64,000 bases of DNA from Autumnicola lenta (GCF_031846515.1 NZ_JAVRHO010000005.1:124001-188000); one strand, 5' to 3'; numbered from the stretch's first letter, positions 26,830-35,678 are shown. Notes: generated from the sequence alone by a model not told the origin. Translations and numbers: made by a program.

Positions 26830-28767
26830 TTGATGAACATTAGACCCTACTTATTTCAATTCTTTTGCCTGTGGTTTCTTTTTATAAACACCAACAAGGC
26901 AGCTGCTTTCCAAACTTCCTCCCCTGAAGAAATTCACGTATGGGAGATGCAGGAATTAATTTTTGAAGCTGAAAACACTTATGATAATTTTTACACAGAT
27001 GTTAAGGTATGGGTTGATTTAAAAGGTCCCGGTTTTTCAAAACGGATCTACGGATTTTGGGATGGTGACAATATTTTTAGGGTAAGGCTGGTGGCAACAG
27101 CGCCGGGTGAATGGGAATGGACCAGCGGATCTACTTCTGAAGATTCTGGATTAAACCAGAAGTCCGGTAAATTTACAGCTGTAAAATGGACAGAACAGGA
27201 AAAGCAGGAAAATCCTAACCGACGGGGTTTTGTACGGGCCACACCAAACGGACACGCCCTGCAATATGCAGATGGCACTCCGTATTTCATGGTTGGCGAT
27301 ACCTGGCTTGCCGGTAGCACCTGGCGGCTGCCGTTTCGCAGTGCCTCCACATCAGACGAATATAGTCCGGGACCGGGAATTGGTTTTGAAGACGCGCTAA
27401 ATTACCGCCGGAACCAGGGCTTTAATTCCGTTAGTATGATTGCAGCCTTTCCAAACTGGGAAGCCGATAATAACCCCAGCACTTATGCAGATGAAAACGG
27501 GATTTTTGTGCGTAATGCCTGGGAAAAGTTTGGCTATGATGTTGCCAGTGATGAAGGAATAGACGCTTCGGGCGGCGAAAGTTACTGGGGAACTTTTACC
27601 GCAAAAAATATGCGGGATGAATATGGGAACTTGCCCTTTTCCATGTCTGCTGAATATAAAGGAGTCTCAAATTTCAACAATATCAATCCGGAATATTTTC
27701 AGAGTCTCGACAAGAAAATGCAGTATATGTCGAAAGAAGGATTTGTACCTTTGCTGGAAACCATTCGGCGGGATGCAGGACCTTCATGGAATGCTTACTT
27801 CAATTTTAATGAATCCTTTGCCCGCTATGTGCAGTACCTGATTTCCCGTTACGGAGCGCAAAACTTTTTGTTCAGCGGAATTCACCTTGACTGGATTCCG
27901 GAAGATTTCAGCCTTACAGCAGAGCAATTTAACGAGGCTCTCACCTACCACTTAAATACCTATGGGCCGCCACCTTTCGGGCAGCTGCATACAAGCCTAA
28001 TAGACCGCTCCACTTATACAACCTTTGGCCACGGGGAGGAAGTGCCCTGGCTGGATATGCACAGCGTAGGGAACAAACCGAGGGACCACGGATTTTATGG
28101 GGCTATGGACACTTTATTTCATTTAGAACCTCCGTATCCTGCCATTAATTTTGAGCCTTATTACACAGGCTGGGATCATGAAATCAACAAACCTGGTGGG
28201 GAAACTCCAATAGCCAATTCCGATAGGGACAATTATTTTGCACGGGCACAAATGTACGGATCTGTACTTTCTGGAGGCCTGGCAGGCCACGTTCATGGGA
28301 CAGCGGCTTATGATATTACCACTACCGGAGAGCCCGCCGGAGCCCGCCCTCAAATTTGGGATGCACTGAAGTATGAATCCGGAAATCAAATGCAGCACCT
28401 TAGATCGTTTATGCTTTCTGAAGGCGATCGATATCAGCAATTGAAGCCCGGCCATCAACACCTCCATCCGCATAAATCAGAAACCAGCAAGTTGCGCGGT
28501 TTGGACGGTTGGACACTTATGATAGTGACTCCGGAAAAAGATTTCTCCTTGCTGTACTTCGAAAATAAAGCAGTACTGCCAGAAATTAGCGGACTAAAGA
28601 AGAATACCTCTTATACTTTTACATGGTTTAATCCCCGGAACGGGGAATGGTTGGAGGCAACAGTACTTAAATCTGACCGAAAGGGAAATTTGAAGCTCCC
28701 CGGTTTTCCTGATGGTTCAAACCCATCTTCTAAGGACTGGGCAGCCAAAATCCTGCAAAAACAGTAA
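26830..28767 (+). CDS. DUF5060/DUF4038 apiosidase-like glycoside hydrolase
   Basis: Protein of 645 residues, secreted (signal peptide about 1-26). The N-terminal DUF5060 beta domain is at about 30-125 (TDVKVWVDLKGPGFSKRIYGFWDGDN). The DUF4038 TIM barrel is at about 140-540 (YADGTPYFMVGDTWLAGSTW, FNSVSMIAAFPNW, LDWIPEDF). A C-terminal collagen-binding-like domain follows at about 555-640 (GWTLMIVTPEKDFSLLYFE). Relatives include GH140-type apiosidases and other plant-polysaccharide enzymes; the exact linkage is unknown. It is divergent from the secreted 402-residue protein, and its stop is followed by a dispersed motif copy. Confidence 0.85.
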   Translation: MMNIRPYLFQFFCLWFLFINTNKAAAFQTSSPEEIHVWEMQELIFEAENTYDNFYTDVKVWVDLKGPGFSKRIYGFWDGDNIFRVRLVATAPGEWEWTSGSTSEDSGLNQKSGKFTAVKWTEQEKQENPNRRGFVRATPNGHALQYADGTPYFMVGDTWLAGSTWRLPFRSASTSDEYSPGPGIGFEDALNYRRNQGFNSVSMIAAFPNWEADNNPSTYADENGIFVRNAWEKFGYDVASDEGIDASGGESYWGTFTAKNMRDEYGNLPFSMSAEYKGVSNFNNINPEYFQSLDKKMQYMSKEGFVPLLETIRRDAGPSWNAYFNFNESFARYVQYLISRYGAQNFLFSGIHLDWIPEDFSLTAEQFNEALTYHLNTYGPPPFGQLHTSLIDRSTYTTFGHGEEVPWLDMHSVGNKPRDHGFYGAMDTLFHLEPPYPAINFEPYYTGWDHEINKPGGETPIANSDRDNYFARAQMYGSVLSGGLAGHVHGTAAYDITTTGEPAGARPQIWDALKYESGNQMQHLRSFMLSEGDRYQQLKPGHQHLHPHKSETSKLRGLDGWTLMIVTPEKDFSLLYFENKAVLPEISGLKKNTSYTFTWFNPRNGEWLEATVLKSDRKGNLKLPGFPDGSNPSSKDWAAKILQKQ

Positions 28768-28790
28768 GGAAGATATCTTAGAGAGTTGCA

Positions 28791-28812
28791 AATTTTGACA
28801 AATATCGACCTG
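28791..28812 (+). repeat. Dispersed motif copy with extended 3' flank
   Basis: TTTTGACAAATATCGACCTG then CAGGAAA lies between the convergent glycosidase and moeA genes. Confidence 0.55.
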
Positions 28813-28831
28813 CAGGAAACAGAACTTCGTT

Positions 28832-30010
28832 TTATAAATTATAGACCTTTACCGGAGTTCCCGCTGTAACCTCTTCTTTATCTTCTTCTAACTCAACAAG
28901 GCAATTTGCAGTGCTAAACGCCTGCAGATTGAAGGACTGTTGTGCGCCCAGAACTTCTACTTCGGCTCCATTTGTTTTGGCTTTTACGAAAAAAGTCAGA
29001 CCCGGCTTTTTCTTGTGAACTTCGGCTAAAATCAGCTCGCTATCAGCATCCCAGACATTATCCCGACCTATGAAGTAATAGAGAGAGGGTTTTACATATT
29101 GATTAAAACAACATAAAACCGAAGCAGGATTCCCCGGAAGTGCAAAAATCCATTTTTCGCCCTTTTTACCAGCAAACATTGGTTTTCCCGGCCGTTGTTT
29201 TATTTTATAAAATATTTCCCTCACTCCGGCATTTTCCAGGCATTCCTTTACAAAATCATAATCGCCAACAGAAATACCTCCGCTTAAAATAAGCACATCC
29301 TGTTGCTCCAGGGCTTCATCAATTATTTTCTGAAGCTCCTCCTTTTTATCTGATGCTTTTCTGGGAAAAATTTCTGTTACTCCGGACTTTTTCAGCAAAG
29401 CTTCGAGCATGGGGCCGTTGGAATTATAAATCTCACCAGGTTTAAGGGGAGTTCCCGGTTCTACTAATTCGTCTCCGGTAATGATATAAGCCACAGAAGG
29501 TGATTTAAAAATTTTAACCTCAGCCAGGCCAACAGAAGCCAGCAGCCCAATGATGCCGGGTGAAATTACCGTTCCTCTTTTCAGAATTAAATCGCCACGT
29601 TTACATTGCGAGCCTTTTAAGCGTACGTTGCTTCTGGTACTTATTTTATCCTCCTGATAACTAATTTCTCCTGAAACTTCATCTTTGGCTATTAATTCCT
29701 GCGGAATAACAGTGTCTGTACCTTCCGGGATTTTTGCGCCGGTAAAAATACGTGCGGCCTCTCCCCTTTCTATTTTATATGCTGAAGTATTTCCTGCCTG
29801 GATAACGGTATTCACCTTCCAACGCTGAAGTTTATCAAACTTTATTGCATAACCGTCCATAGCCGAATTATCGAAAGAAGGGACATCTATGGGAGAATAT
29901 ATATCTTCAGCTACTATAGAGTCAAAGCTTTGGCCAAGCGGTACCGCCTCAATTTTTCCTCTTGTACAATTCTCTGAAAGAATTTTCCTGGCTTCATTTA
30001 CTGAAATCAT
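28832..30010 (-). CDS. moeA: Molybdopterin molybdenumtransferase MoeA
   Basis: Protein of 392 residues that inserts molybdate into adenylylated molybdopterin. Visible elements are PSFDNSAMDGYAIKFD (domain I), GDLILKRGTVISPGIIGLLAS, the GDELVEPGTPLKPGEIYNSN signature of the MoCF domain, LSGGISVGDYDFVKE, and ALPGNPASVLCCFNQYV. It overlaps moaA by 4 nt (ATGA), so the two are translationally coupled. Confidence 0.95.
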   Translation of the reverse strand: MISVNEARKILSENCTRGKIEAVPLGQSFDSIVAEDIYSPIDVPSFDNSAMDGYAIKFDKLQRWKVNTVIQAGNTSAYKIERGEAARIFTGAKIPEGTDTVIPQELIAKDEVSGEISYQEDKISTRSNVRLKGSQCKRGDLILKRGTVISPGIIGLLASVGLAEVKIFKSPSVAYIITGDELVEPGTPLKPGEIYNSNGPMLEALLKKSGVTEIFPRKASDKKEELQKIIDEALEQQDVLILSGGISVGDYDFVKECLENAGVREIFYKIKQRPGKPMFAGKKGEKWIFALPGNPASVLCCFNQYVKPSLYYFIGRDNVWDADSELILAEVHKKKPGLTFFVKAKTNGAEVEVLGAQQSFNLQAFSTANCLVELEEDKEEVTAGTPVKVYNL

Positions 30011-30987
30011 CCGCCTATTTTAATCATACTACGGTTCTTAATGGTAGAAGCTTCAGCATCTTTATAGGATTTCGCAAACTGTCCGCCCATTACGGAGTGT
30101 TTTCTTCGCACCGAAGTTCTAATCAGCGGAACAATATCCTCTCCTTTTCTAAGAGTTCCCAGAACATCCATTTCTTCACTTCCAAAGAGGCAGTTTTTCA
30201 TTTTCCCGTCCGCCGTTAAACGCATCCGGTTACAGTCTCCGCAAAAATGTTCCGTCATTGTGGTAATAAAAGCAAACGTACCTTCATGCCCTATGGCTTT
30301 ATACTTTTTGGCGGTTGCATGAGGTCTATCTTTCAGTTTCACCATATCGTATTCTTCCTCCACCCACTTAAGCATTTGCGTGGCCGTAATGACTTTTTTG
30401 CTGTTCCAGTGATTACCTTCAAAAGGCATAAACTCAATCATTCGAACGTGTAACGGCAAATCTTTAGTAATCGCTACAAAATCAAGGATCTCTTTTTCTA
30501 TGACTCCTTCTATTGCCACGGCATTGATTTTAACCCGAAAGCCTTCGTTTAAAAGCAATAAGATATTATCCCAGACAAGCTGAAACTGGTTTCGTTTCGT
30601 GATCCTTTTAAAAGTTTCGGCATCCAGGGTATCCAGGCTTACGTTTAAAGACCTTACTTCCGCTGCCTTTAACTGGTCTATATATTTATGGGCGAGCACC
30701 GCATTGGTGGTAAGGCTTATCTCTACAGGTAATTCGGAAAGCTTCTGAAGAATTTGCGGAAACTCTTTACGCACCATAGGTTCGCCTCCCGTAAGCCTTA
30801 TTTTATTAACACCAAGGCCTACAAAAGTCTTTGCGATCTCCACAATTTCTTCCACCTGCATAAGGTGTTTATTGGGCAAACACTGGATATTTTCATCTGG
30901 CATACAGTACTGGCACCTGAAGTTGCAGCTGTCTGTAAGGGAAATCCTGAGGTAATCGTGAATTCTTTGATGAGTATCCTGAAGCAT
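30007..30987 (-). CDS. moaA: GTP 3',8-cyclase MoaA
   Basis: Radical SAM enzyme of 326 residues that starts molybdopterin synthesis by rearranging GTP. The SAM cluster motif CNFRCQYC lies near residue 21-28, KIRLTGGEPMVRKEFP follows, and the C-terminal cluster is in HFCGDCNRMRLTADGKMKNC. The chain ends in Gly-Gly, the MoaA tail needed for activation. The 97-bp repeat at 31062 lies 75 bases upstream, in the orientation that faces this gene. Confidence 0.95.
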   Translation of the reverse strand: MLQDTHQRIHDYLRISLTDSCNFRCQYCMPDENIQCLPNKHLMQVEEIVEIAKTFVGLGVNKIRLTGGEPMVRKEFPQILQKLSELPVEISLTTNAVLAHKYIDQLKAAEVRSLNVSLDTLDAETFKRITKRNQFQLVWDNILLLLNEGFRVKINAVAIEGVIEKEILDFVAITKDLPLHVRMIEFMPFEGNHWNSKKVITATQMLKWVEEEYDMVKLKDRPHATAKKYKAIGHEGTFAFITTMTEHFCGDCNRMRLTADGKMKNCLFGSEEMDVLGTLRKGEDIVPLIRTSVRRKHSVMGGQFAKSYKDAEASTIKNRSMIKIGG

Positions 30988-31061
30988 TATACATTTTTAG
31001 AATTTTAAATTTAAGGAATAAGAATCACAGAAACCAAAGTCTACGAGCCTTTTTAATTTTT

Positions 31062-31159
31062 ACTCGATAATCGAGATTTTAATGCTCCGAGGCTTGCCTC
31101 GAAATCGAAAATCATTTCTTCTTAATGCTTCGTGGGCTTGCCCCGAAGCAGTTTACTAC
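31062..31159 (-). repeat. 97-bp palindrome-rich repeat, copy 1
   Basis: The reverse complement matches 44546-44642 with roughly nine mismatches by eye. It contains three short palindromes in a row: GCTTCG...CGAAGC, GAGGC..GCCTC and CTCGATTATCGAG. It lies upstream of moaA. Confidence 0.75.
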
Positions 31160-31503
31160 GGATATGTTATTTAGAACCTCTTTTTCTGAAGAAAAGAAAA
31201 AAGTCAAGCCCGGAATTTGCCAATTTTCGATCTTTATTCCTCAGAAAGACCAAAAAATGTCGATTATTTCGGCTTAAATTCAGAAAAAAGATTAAAATCA
31301 GCTACTTTTTTTACTGTTTACATTATAACCTCTTCTTCCAAAGAAAATAGGTAGAAGGACAGCCTTCAAATTTGGCAATTATCGACCTAAATAATGGCAA
31401 ATGGCTAAAATTCAGCTCAATTTTAAAAATTTCAGAAAAAAATACAGGAGCAAACGCTAATTTGCTCCTCCTGATGATTTTGTATTCACACTGTACCTGC
31501 TTC
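31160..31503. other. Intergenic region with two dispersed motif copies
   Basis: No gene is seen. Forward motif copies lie at 31214-31233 (AATTTGCCAATTTTCGATCT) and 31369-31388 (AATTTGGCAATTATCGACCT), on the 3' side of the GH8 gene. Confidence 0.5.
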
Positions 31504-32823
31504 TTAATTCATTTCCGGAGTAATAATTTGATAATTTCCGCTTAGGTGCATCAAACTGAAAAGATACATTAGTCCGTCGAAATAAGGATCAAAATATTCG
31601 TCTGGATAAGGTTCCAGTTTGGCATTCCAGATTGCATCCACAAATTCCCGACTTTTCTCCTGGGGACTCATAATAGCTGTAGTAGCCGCGGTAGAGACTA
31701 ATCCCAGCGAATGTCTTAGCTTCTGGTAACCTCCCGCAGGCAGAATCCAGTCCGGAGTTGTTCCATCTATGTTATATTGATCTACGTAAGTATCCATTCC
31801 CTGCTCATATAGGAAATTCTGAAAACGTTTGGCGTAATCCTGCTGCCACTCCTTGTCTTTTGCATACCAGCTATAGTCCATCGCAACATTCATAGGAACC
31901 CGCCAGGAGTCATACCTGAAGGCATCACCCATTTTACCCCTGCTATGCGGCTCACCGCTAAATTCGGAGTAATCTGGTGTTAAAGCCGTGACGGGATGAG
32001 TAGCGCGATGAAGAAAAGCGCGGGCAGTATCGGCATATTCCCTGTACAATTCTTCCCGCCCATCATTGGCATAATCTGCCCATACTTCGTAAAATGCAGG
32101 CAAATGGTAAGATGGGTCTGTCCAGTCGTAACCACTTTCGTCTGGTACGAAATTTATCATTTTATGCTCTGTATTAATCACATTTTTAATACCCATAGTA
32201 CCGTCTTTACTATACATCGCATCCAGAATTCTTCTTGCTTCTGCATAGTAATCGATACCGGTATGATTCCCCCAACGGTTTGAGGCAAACAAAAGATCGG
32301 TAACAAAATACAGCTCCCCGTCTGAAGCTGAACCTTCTGCATTATGCTTTCCGGTTTTGGGATCTACGCTCCAGGCAAAATAGGCATCACGCGGGCCACC
32401 CTGGTGCTGCATATTTTCTTTCGTCCAACGCCAGAGTTTATCAAAAACATCCTTTTTATCCAGCTGAACGGCCACCATCATTCCGTATGAAAGCCCTTCT
32501 GTCCTGGCATCTTTATTTTTGATATCGGAAACATAAGCCATAGAATCATTAACTTCGAAATAGACCCGGTCCGGTCCTTCAAAAAGATCGTAATAAGCCT
32601 TTTCCAGTTTTGCGTCAATGGCTTCCTGCGAATAACCGGCCTCTAAAAACACATTACGATATTTGCCGGTTTCGGCAGCTCCTTTTTCCCATGGTTCTAG
32701 ATTTCCGCGGGAATCTGTAACATTCTCTTTCGATTCACGCTGTTTAGCAGATGAACATCCTGCTATTGAAATTAGAACAATCACCACAAGGGCAATTGCG
32801 CTTAAAAATTGATTTTTCTTCAT
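31504..32823 (-). CDS. GH8 reducing-end xylose-releasing exo-oligoxylanase-like lipoprotein
   Basis: Glycoside hydrolase family 8, 439 residues, with a lipobox LISIAGC (Cys about 23). The (alpha/alpha)6 barrel shows the general-acid segment RTEGLSYGMMVAVQ, the SASDGELYFVTDLLFASNRWG segment, SYHLPAFYEVWA and WRVPMNVAMDYSWYA, as in Rex enzymes that trim xylo-oligosaccharides from the reducing end. Surface anchoring fits oligosaccharide processing in or outside the periplasm. With GH43 and the esterase nearby, xylan is the likely substrate, although other GH8 specificities (chitosan, glucan) cannot be excluded. Confidence 0.88.
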   Translation of the reverse strand: MKKNQFLSAIALVVIVLISIAGCSSAKQRESKENVTDSRGNLEPWEKGAAETGKYRNVFLEAGYSQEAIDAKLEKAYYDLFEGPDRVYFEVNDSMAYVSDIKNKDARTEGLSYGMMVAVQLDKKDVFDKLWRWTKENMQHQGGPRDAYFAWSVDPKTGKHNAEGSASDGELYFVTDLLFASNRWGNHTGIDYYAEARRILDAMYSKDGTMGIKNVINTEHKMINFVPDESGYDWTDPSYHLPAFYEVWADYANDGREELYREYADTARAFLHRATHPVTALTPDYSEFSGEPHSRGKMGDAFRYDSWRVPMNVAMDYSWYAKDKEWQQDYAKRFQNFLYEQGMDTYVDQYNIDGTTPDWILPAGGYQKLRHSLGLVSTAATTAIMSPQEKSREFVDAIWNAKLEPYPDEYFDPYFDGLMYLFSLMHLSGNYQIITPEMN

Positions 32824-33226
32824 ATTAATAGCTATAGTAATTAGAAACTGAAATTATAATTTTATAGAGGGCAACTGAAAATAATAGTTTTGATGTCATT
32901 AATAACGTGCTTTATTAAGGCTTTTAAGGTAGTGATTTCAGGTTATAGTCATAGTTACTTTTAAGAATTTTTATACACATGGTTTCTCATCCTTCAGATT
33001 GTTTTTTATTACTTTGGATCCTGGTGGAACAGTCCCGACCGTAAATATTCATTAGAAGCGATTATAATTCTTTTTCAATTTGAAGGTAAAAAGTGGACAT
33101 TAAGGCACTTCTGAGTATTGTTTCACTCTTCAATTTATATATTCTTCTCTATATATTATCAAAATATTTTATCAAGCTTTGCAGCCTCAAAATGAGTATT
33201 GAAAAAGTTCGCAATCATGTTATAGC
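32824..33226. other. Intergenic region, no intact gene
   Basis: AT-rich. A short frame at 33093 begins VDIKALLSI, faintly like the segment before the RPDIRQ motif of TolC-family proteins, so it may belong to the pseudogene that follows; this is uncertain. Confidence 0.35.
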
Positions 33227-33703
33227 TTCTAAACCTTGGTCTGTCTGGATTATTAAAGAACCGTCCGGATATTCGACAGGTCGAAATGGAACGGGCGGCT
33301 GCAAAACTGGATGTAAAAATTGCCAGAGCAGATTTTTATCCATCCTTTAAGATCGAAGCAAAGGAGGGATTTCAGGCGTTTGATCCCGCTTATTTAATAG
33401 AACCAGAATCTTTGTTATATAAACCTTACTGGCGAGGTTATGGCTCCGCTAATCAACAGAAATGCAATAAGAGCGGCCTATAACACTGCAAATGCAAAAC
33501 AGTTACAGGTTGTATTACATTACGAGCAAACAATTTTATCGGCTTATCCGGAAGTCAGAAACCAGCTTTCTACTTATAGAAATTATGAGCAGAGTTTTGA
33601 GAAGAAATCTCAGGAAGTAGTAAAAACTTTCTCCTGGCTTCCCTTTAATGTAGTAATGTCCGCATGTTGTTGCGTACAATATTTTAAAGCAGAAATAAAA
33701 TAG
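33227..33703 (+). pseudogene. Remnant of a TolC-family (CusC/NodT) outer-membrane efflux protein
   Basis: Frame 1 encodes LGLSGLLKNRPDIRQ and then AAAKLDVKIARADFYPSF, the unmistakable middle of an RND-efflux outer-membrane factor. At about 33421 a one-base insertion shifts the frame, and the sequence continues as TGEVMAPLINRNAIRAAYNT and EQTILSAYPEVRNQLSTYRN. Only about 150 of the usual 460 residues remain; neither end is intact and no pump or membrane-fusion partner is present. It is a decayed remnant beside the tRNA-Ser island. Confidence 0.85.
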
Positions 33704-33766
33704 AAGCCAAGAGCTTCATAATCAGATTAAAAAATAAAAAGCTGTAAAAAACAGCAATAATTTTTT

Positions 33767-33795
33767 TTTGGAATGGAAAAAGCTTTCTATATTTG
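33767..33795 (+). promoter_or_regulatory. Promoter of the tRNA-Ser gene
   Basis: TTTG (33767-33770), 17 bases, then TATATTTG (33788-33795): a full Bacteroidota -33/-7 pair, about 10 bases before the tRNA. Just upstream, a small hairpin GCTGT-AAAAA-ACAGC (33751-33765) followed by a T-run could also terminate transcription entering from the left. Confidence 0.75.
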
Positions 33796-33805
33796 CATCC
33801 GCTAA

Positions 33806-33893
33806 GGAGAAATGGCAGAGTGGTCGAATGCGGCAGTCTTGAAAACTGTTGAGGGTCACACCTCCGGGGGTTCGAATCCCTCTTTCTCCGCCA
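33806..33893 (+). tRNA. tRNA-Ser (anticodon UGA)
   Basis: The acceptor arms GGAGAAA (33806-33812) and TTTCTCC (33883-33889) pair, the anticodon loop reads CTTGAAA giving UGA, and a long variable arm and the TTCGAAT T-loop are present. The gene encodes its own 3' CCA (33891-33893). Length is 88 nt, typical for a class II serine tRNA. The DNA immediately downstream is a decayed accessory patch, as is common at tRNA integration sites, but no integrase gene is seen. Confidence 0.95.
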
Positions 33894-33897
33894 TAGG

Positions 33898-33938
33898 AAC
33901 CCGTAACCAACTGAAAATTAAGTTGTTACGGGTTTTTT
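33898..33938 (+). terminator. Terminator of tRNA-Ser
   Basis: AACCCGTAAC(C)AACT pairs with AAGTTGTTACGGGTT with one bulged C, followed by six T. The truncated AbiEii-like frame on the other strand ends at its T-run. Confidence 0.8.
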
Positions 33939-34386
33939 AATTCCTATTTGTACCGTCATTTGTACCGAAATTCAACCCAAGGCAAAACATTAAAGTGTTC
34001 TTTACAGTTAATTTCCAATTTAAACGTAGTCTAATTTCTTCGTATTCAGAAGTGAAACGGTATAATGCTTTTGCACCGTTTCCTCTTACTTGTGTTTTTC
34101 TTGGTTCTTCAAAAAACGTAATAACCTCATCTAGACGTTGCATTATTGGTTTTATAGGGCCTGGTTTTATTTGAACCAAATCGATATCTTCTGAATAACG
34201 TGGTGCAGGGTTTAAATACAACTTATGAAGTGCCGTACCACCTCTAAATGCTAAGTTTTCATTTAAGAATTCATCTGAAAATATATCTACAAGTGTGCGA
34301 CTGATAATAAGGTCTTGTTCTACCTGTGAAAATTCCTTCCAAGGTGCGTGCATTTGCCATTTAGCTATATCGGGTCTCGGTATCAT
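33937..34386 (-). pseudogene. AbiEii-type nucleotidyltransferase toxin gene, frameshifted and 3'-truncated
   Basis: The intact part shows the AbiEii nucleotidyltransferase: FLNENLAFRGGTALHKLYL, then RYSEDIDLV with the catalytic Asp pair, and RFTSEYEEIRLRL. After RLRL the frame breaks: a one-base loss near 34020 moves the family continuation KLEINCKEHFNVLPWVEF to another frame, which stops after about 20 codons. The usual C-terminal half of a 280-residue protein is missing, cut at the tRNA terminator. In AbiE systems this toxin is countered by AbiEi, encoded just upstream with a 4-nt overlap. Confidence 0.8.
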
Positions 34387-35177
34387 AAATCACTTTCCAT
34401 TTTTATATTCACATCTACTTTCCATCTGTTCTCAACTGCACCTGCCTTTTCACTCGACCTCGGACTCAATAGAACTGGATAGAATTTTTTTAATTTTAGA
34501 TGTTCATATATGAGATTCGCTATTTCAGATCCGGGATTAATTTCGTCCAATAAAAAACCTAAACGTTGTAAAACGCTTTTTTGAGAATACCAGGACAACA
34601 AATCTTTTGCATCTGCCAATTTCATTTCTTCTGTCAGTTCTTCCAATACTGAAAGCATTCTATTTAGTCCGCCGATTTTAGTTTGATGGTAAATCAAGTC
34701 CACGGCGGTTAAGCAAGGACTCGATATTTTGAACATCCCTGCATCTCCTTTTCTTGATACCACATTTTTTTTTGGCCAGTTGGACACGGTAAAAAAATCA
34801 ATATGGATAGCATTCTTAGAGATGGTTAAAAGGGGCGCCTTATCGTGTAAGACGTATTCTTTCTGGATTTGCTGATGCCCAGCACCATAAAATTTTGCGG
34901 CTGAATACAATCCCACATAATGATTACGGTCTAAGTACTCAAACAAGTTATTTACGTATAGCTCCAAAGGTAATTTGCCAAGCCTTGAATATCGTGGTGG
35001 AATAATTTAATAAAAGTGATGCCTTAGTGGAATGATATCTCCATTTTTGGTTGCGTACTTTAAATCGCTTTGTACTGAAGTTTCAGACTTACTTGAATAA
35101 GCTTCAACTACTTCATCAAAAGTAAATGAATAGTTTTCAAAAGATAATTGGTTAGTAATGAAATCAGATAAAGTCAA
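34383..35177 (-). pseudogene. AbiEi-type antitoxin gene with a premature stop
   Basis: A frame from TTG 35175-35177 reads MTLSDFITNQLSFENYSFTF, then EAYSSKSETSVQSDLKYATK and IIPLRHHFY, hits TAA at 35007-35009, and continues in the same frame with IIPPRYSRLGKLPLELYVNN and the AbiEi body (NHYVGLYSAAKFYGAGHQQI). The stop replaces what is normally a Leu codon in the GFYLI-type strand, a single-base change. The N-terminal winged helix is thus cut from the C-terminal domain. Translation could restart at TTG 34965-34967, giving 194 residues without the DNA-binding part. Confidence 0.75.
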
Positions 35178-35179
35178 TC

Positions 35180-35236
35180 TTAGTAAATTTTCGAGAAAGG
35201 TAGTAAAAATTACCCTTTTTCTCGAAAGTTTACTAA
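35180..35236. repeat. Inverted repeat A (TTAGTAAATTTTCGAGAAA)
   Basis: Arms 35180-35198 and 35218-35236 pair with one mismatch; the spacer contains a further GGTA...TACC pair. It lies directly upstream of the AbiEi-like frame and shares its arm sequence with 35623-35642. Confidence 0.75.
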
Positions 35237-35353
35237 AGTATTCTATTTTCTTTATTACACTATATACTTTTAAAATCCATTATGAACTATCTCTTCATCT
35301 GCTCTGCAAAGAAACAACCTGCTTGCCGGGGGCAGACGCTCAAAGACAGCTGA

Positions 35354-35548
35354 AGACTACTTTTCCCAACTGTTCACGAATTCTTGAATGCAGGAACAAA
35401 TATTAAAATTTGTAGAAAAGAAGTAACTACAGAATTTATTGAGGAATTATTAGAAAGGGCCGATATGGTTTATATAAATGAAAATCCACACCTGGATGAT
35501 ATTAGAAGAAGAAAAAACATCGTTTTAAAACAAATATTATATTGGTAA
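35354..35548 (+). pseudogene. Unidentified gene remnant between two related inverted repeats
   Basis: An open frame of 64 codons without a start codon reads FPTVHEFLNAGTNIKICRKE and then EELLERADMVYINENPHLDD before TAA. The composition looks coding, but I do not recognise the family. It appears to be the end of a gene whose beginning is gone. Confidence 0.4.
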
Positions 35549-35622
35549 AAAACACCGTCAAAATTACGATTATAATGGTTCCTTACGTACTTTCGAATTG
35601 TAATTTTGAAGTGAATCAACTT

Positions 35623-35678
35623 TAGTAAATTTTCGAGAAAAACACTAAAAACTGGTACTTTACTTGAAAATTTACTAA
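35623..35678. repeat. Inverted repeat B, related to A
   Basis: Arms TTTAGTAAATTTTCGAGAAA (35623-35642) and TTACTTGAAAATTTACTAA (35660-35678). The left arm is nearly identical to repeat A, 440 bases away. Confidence 0.7.
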
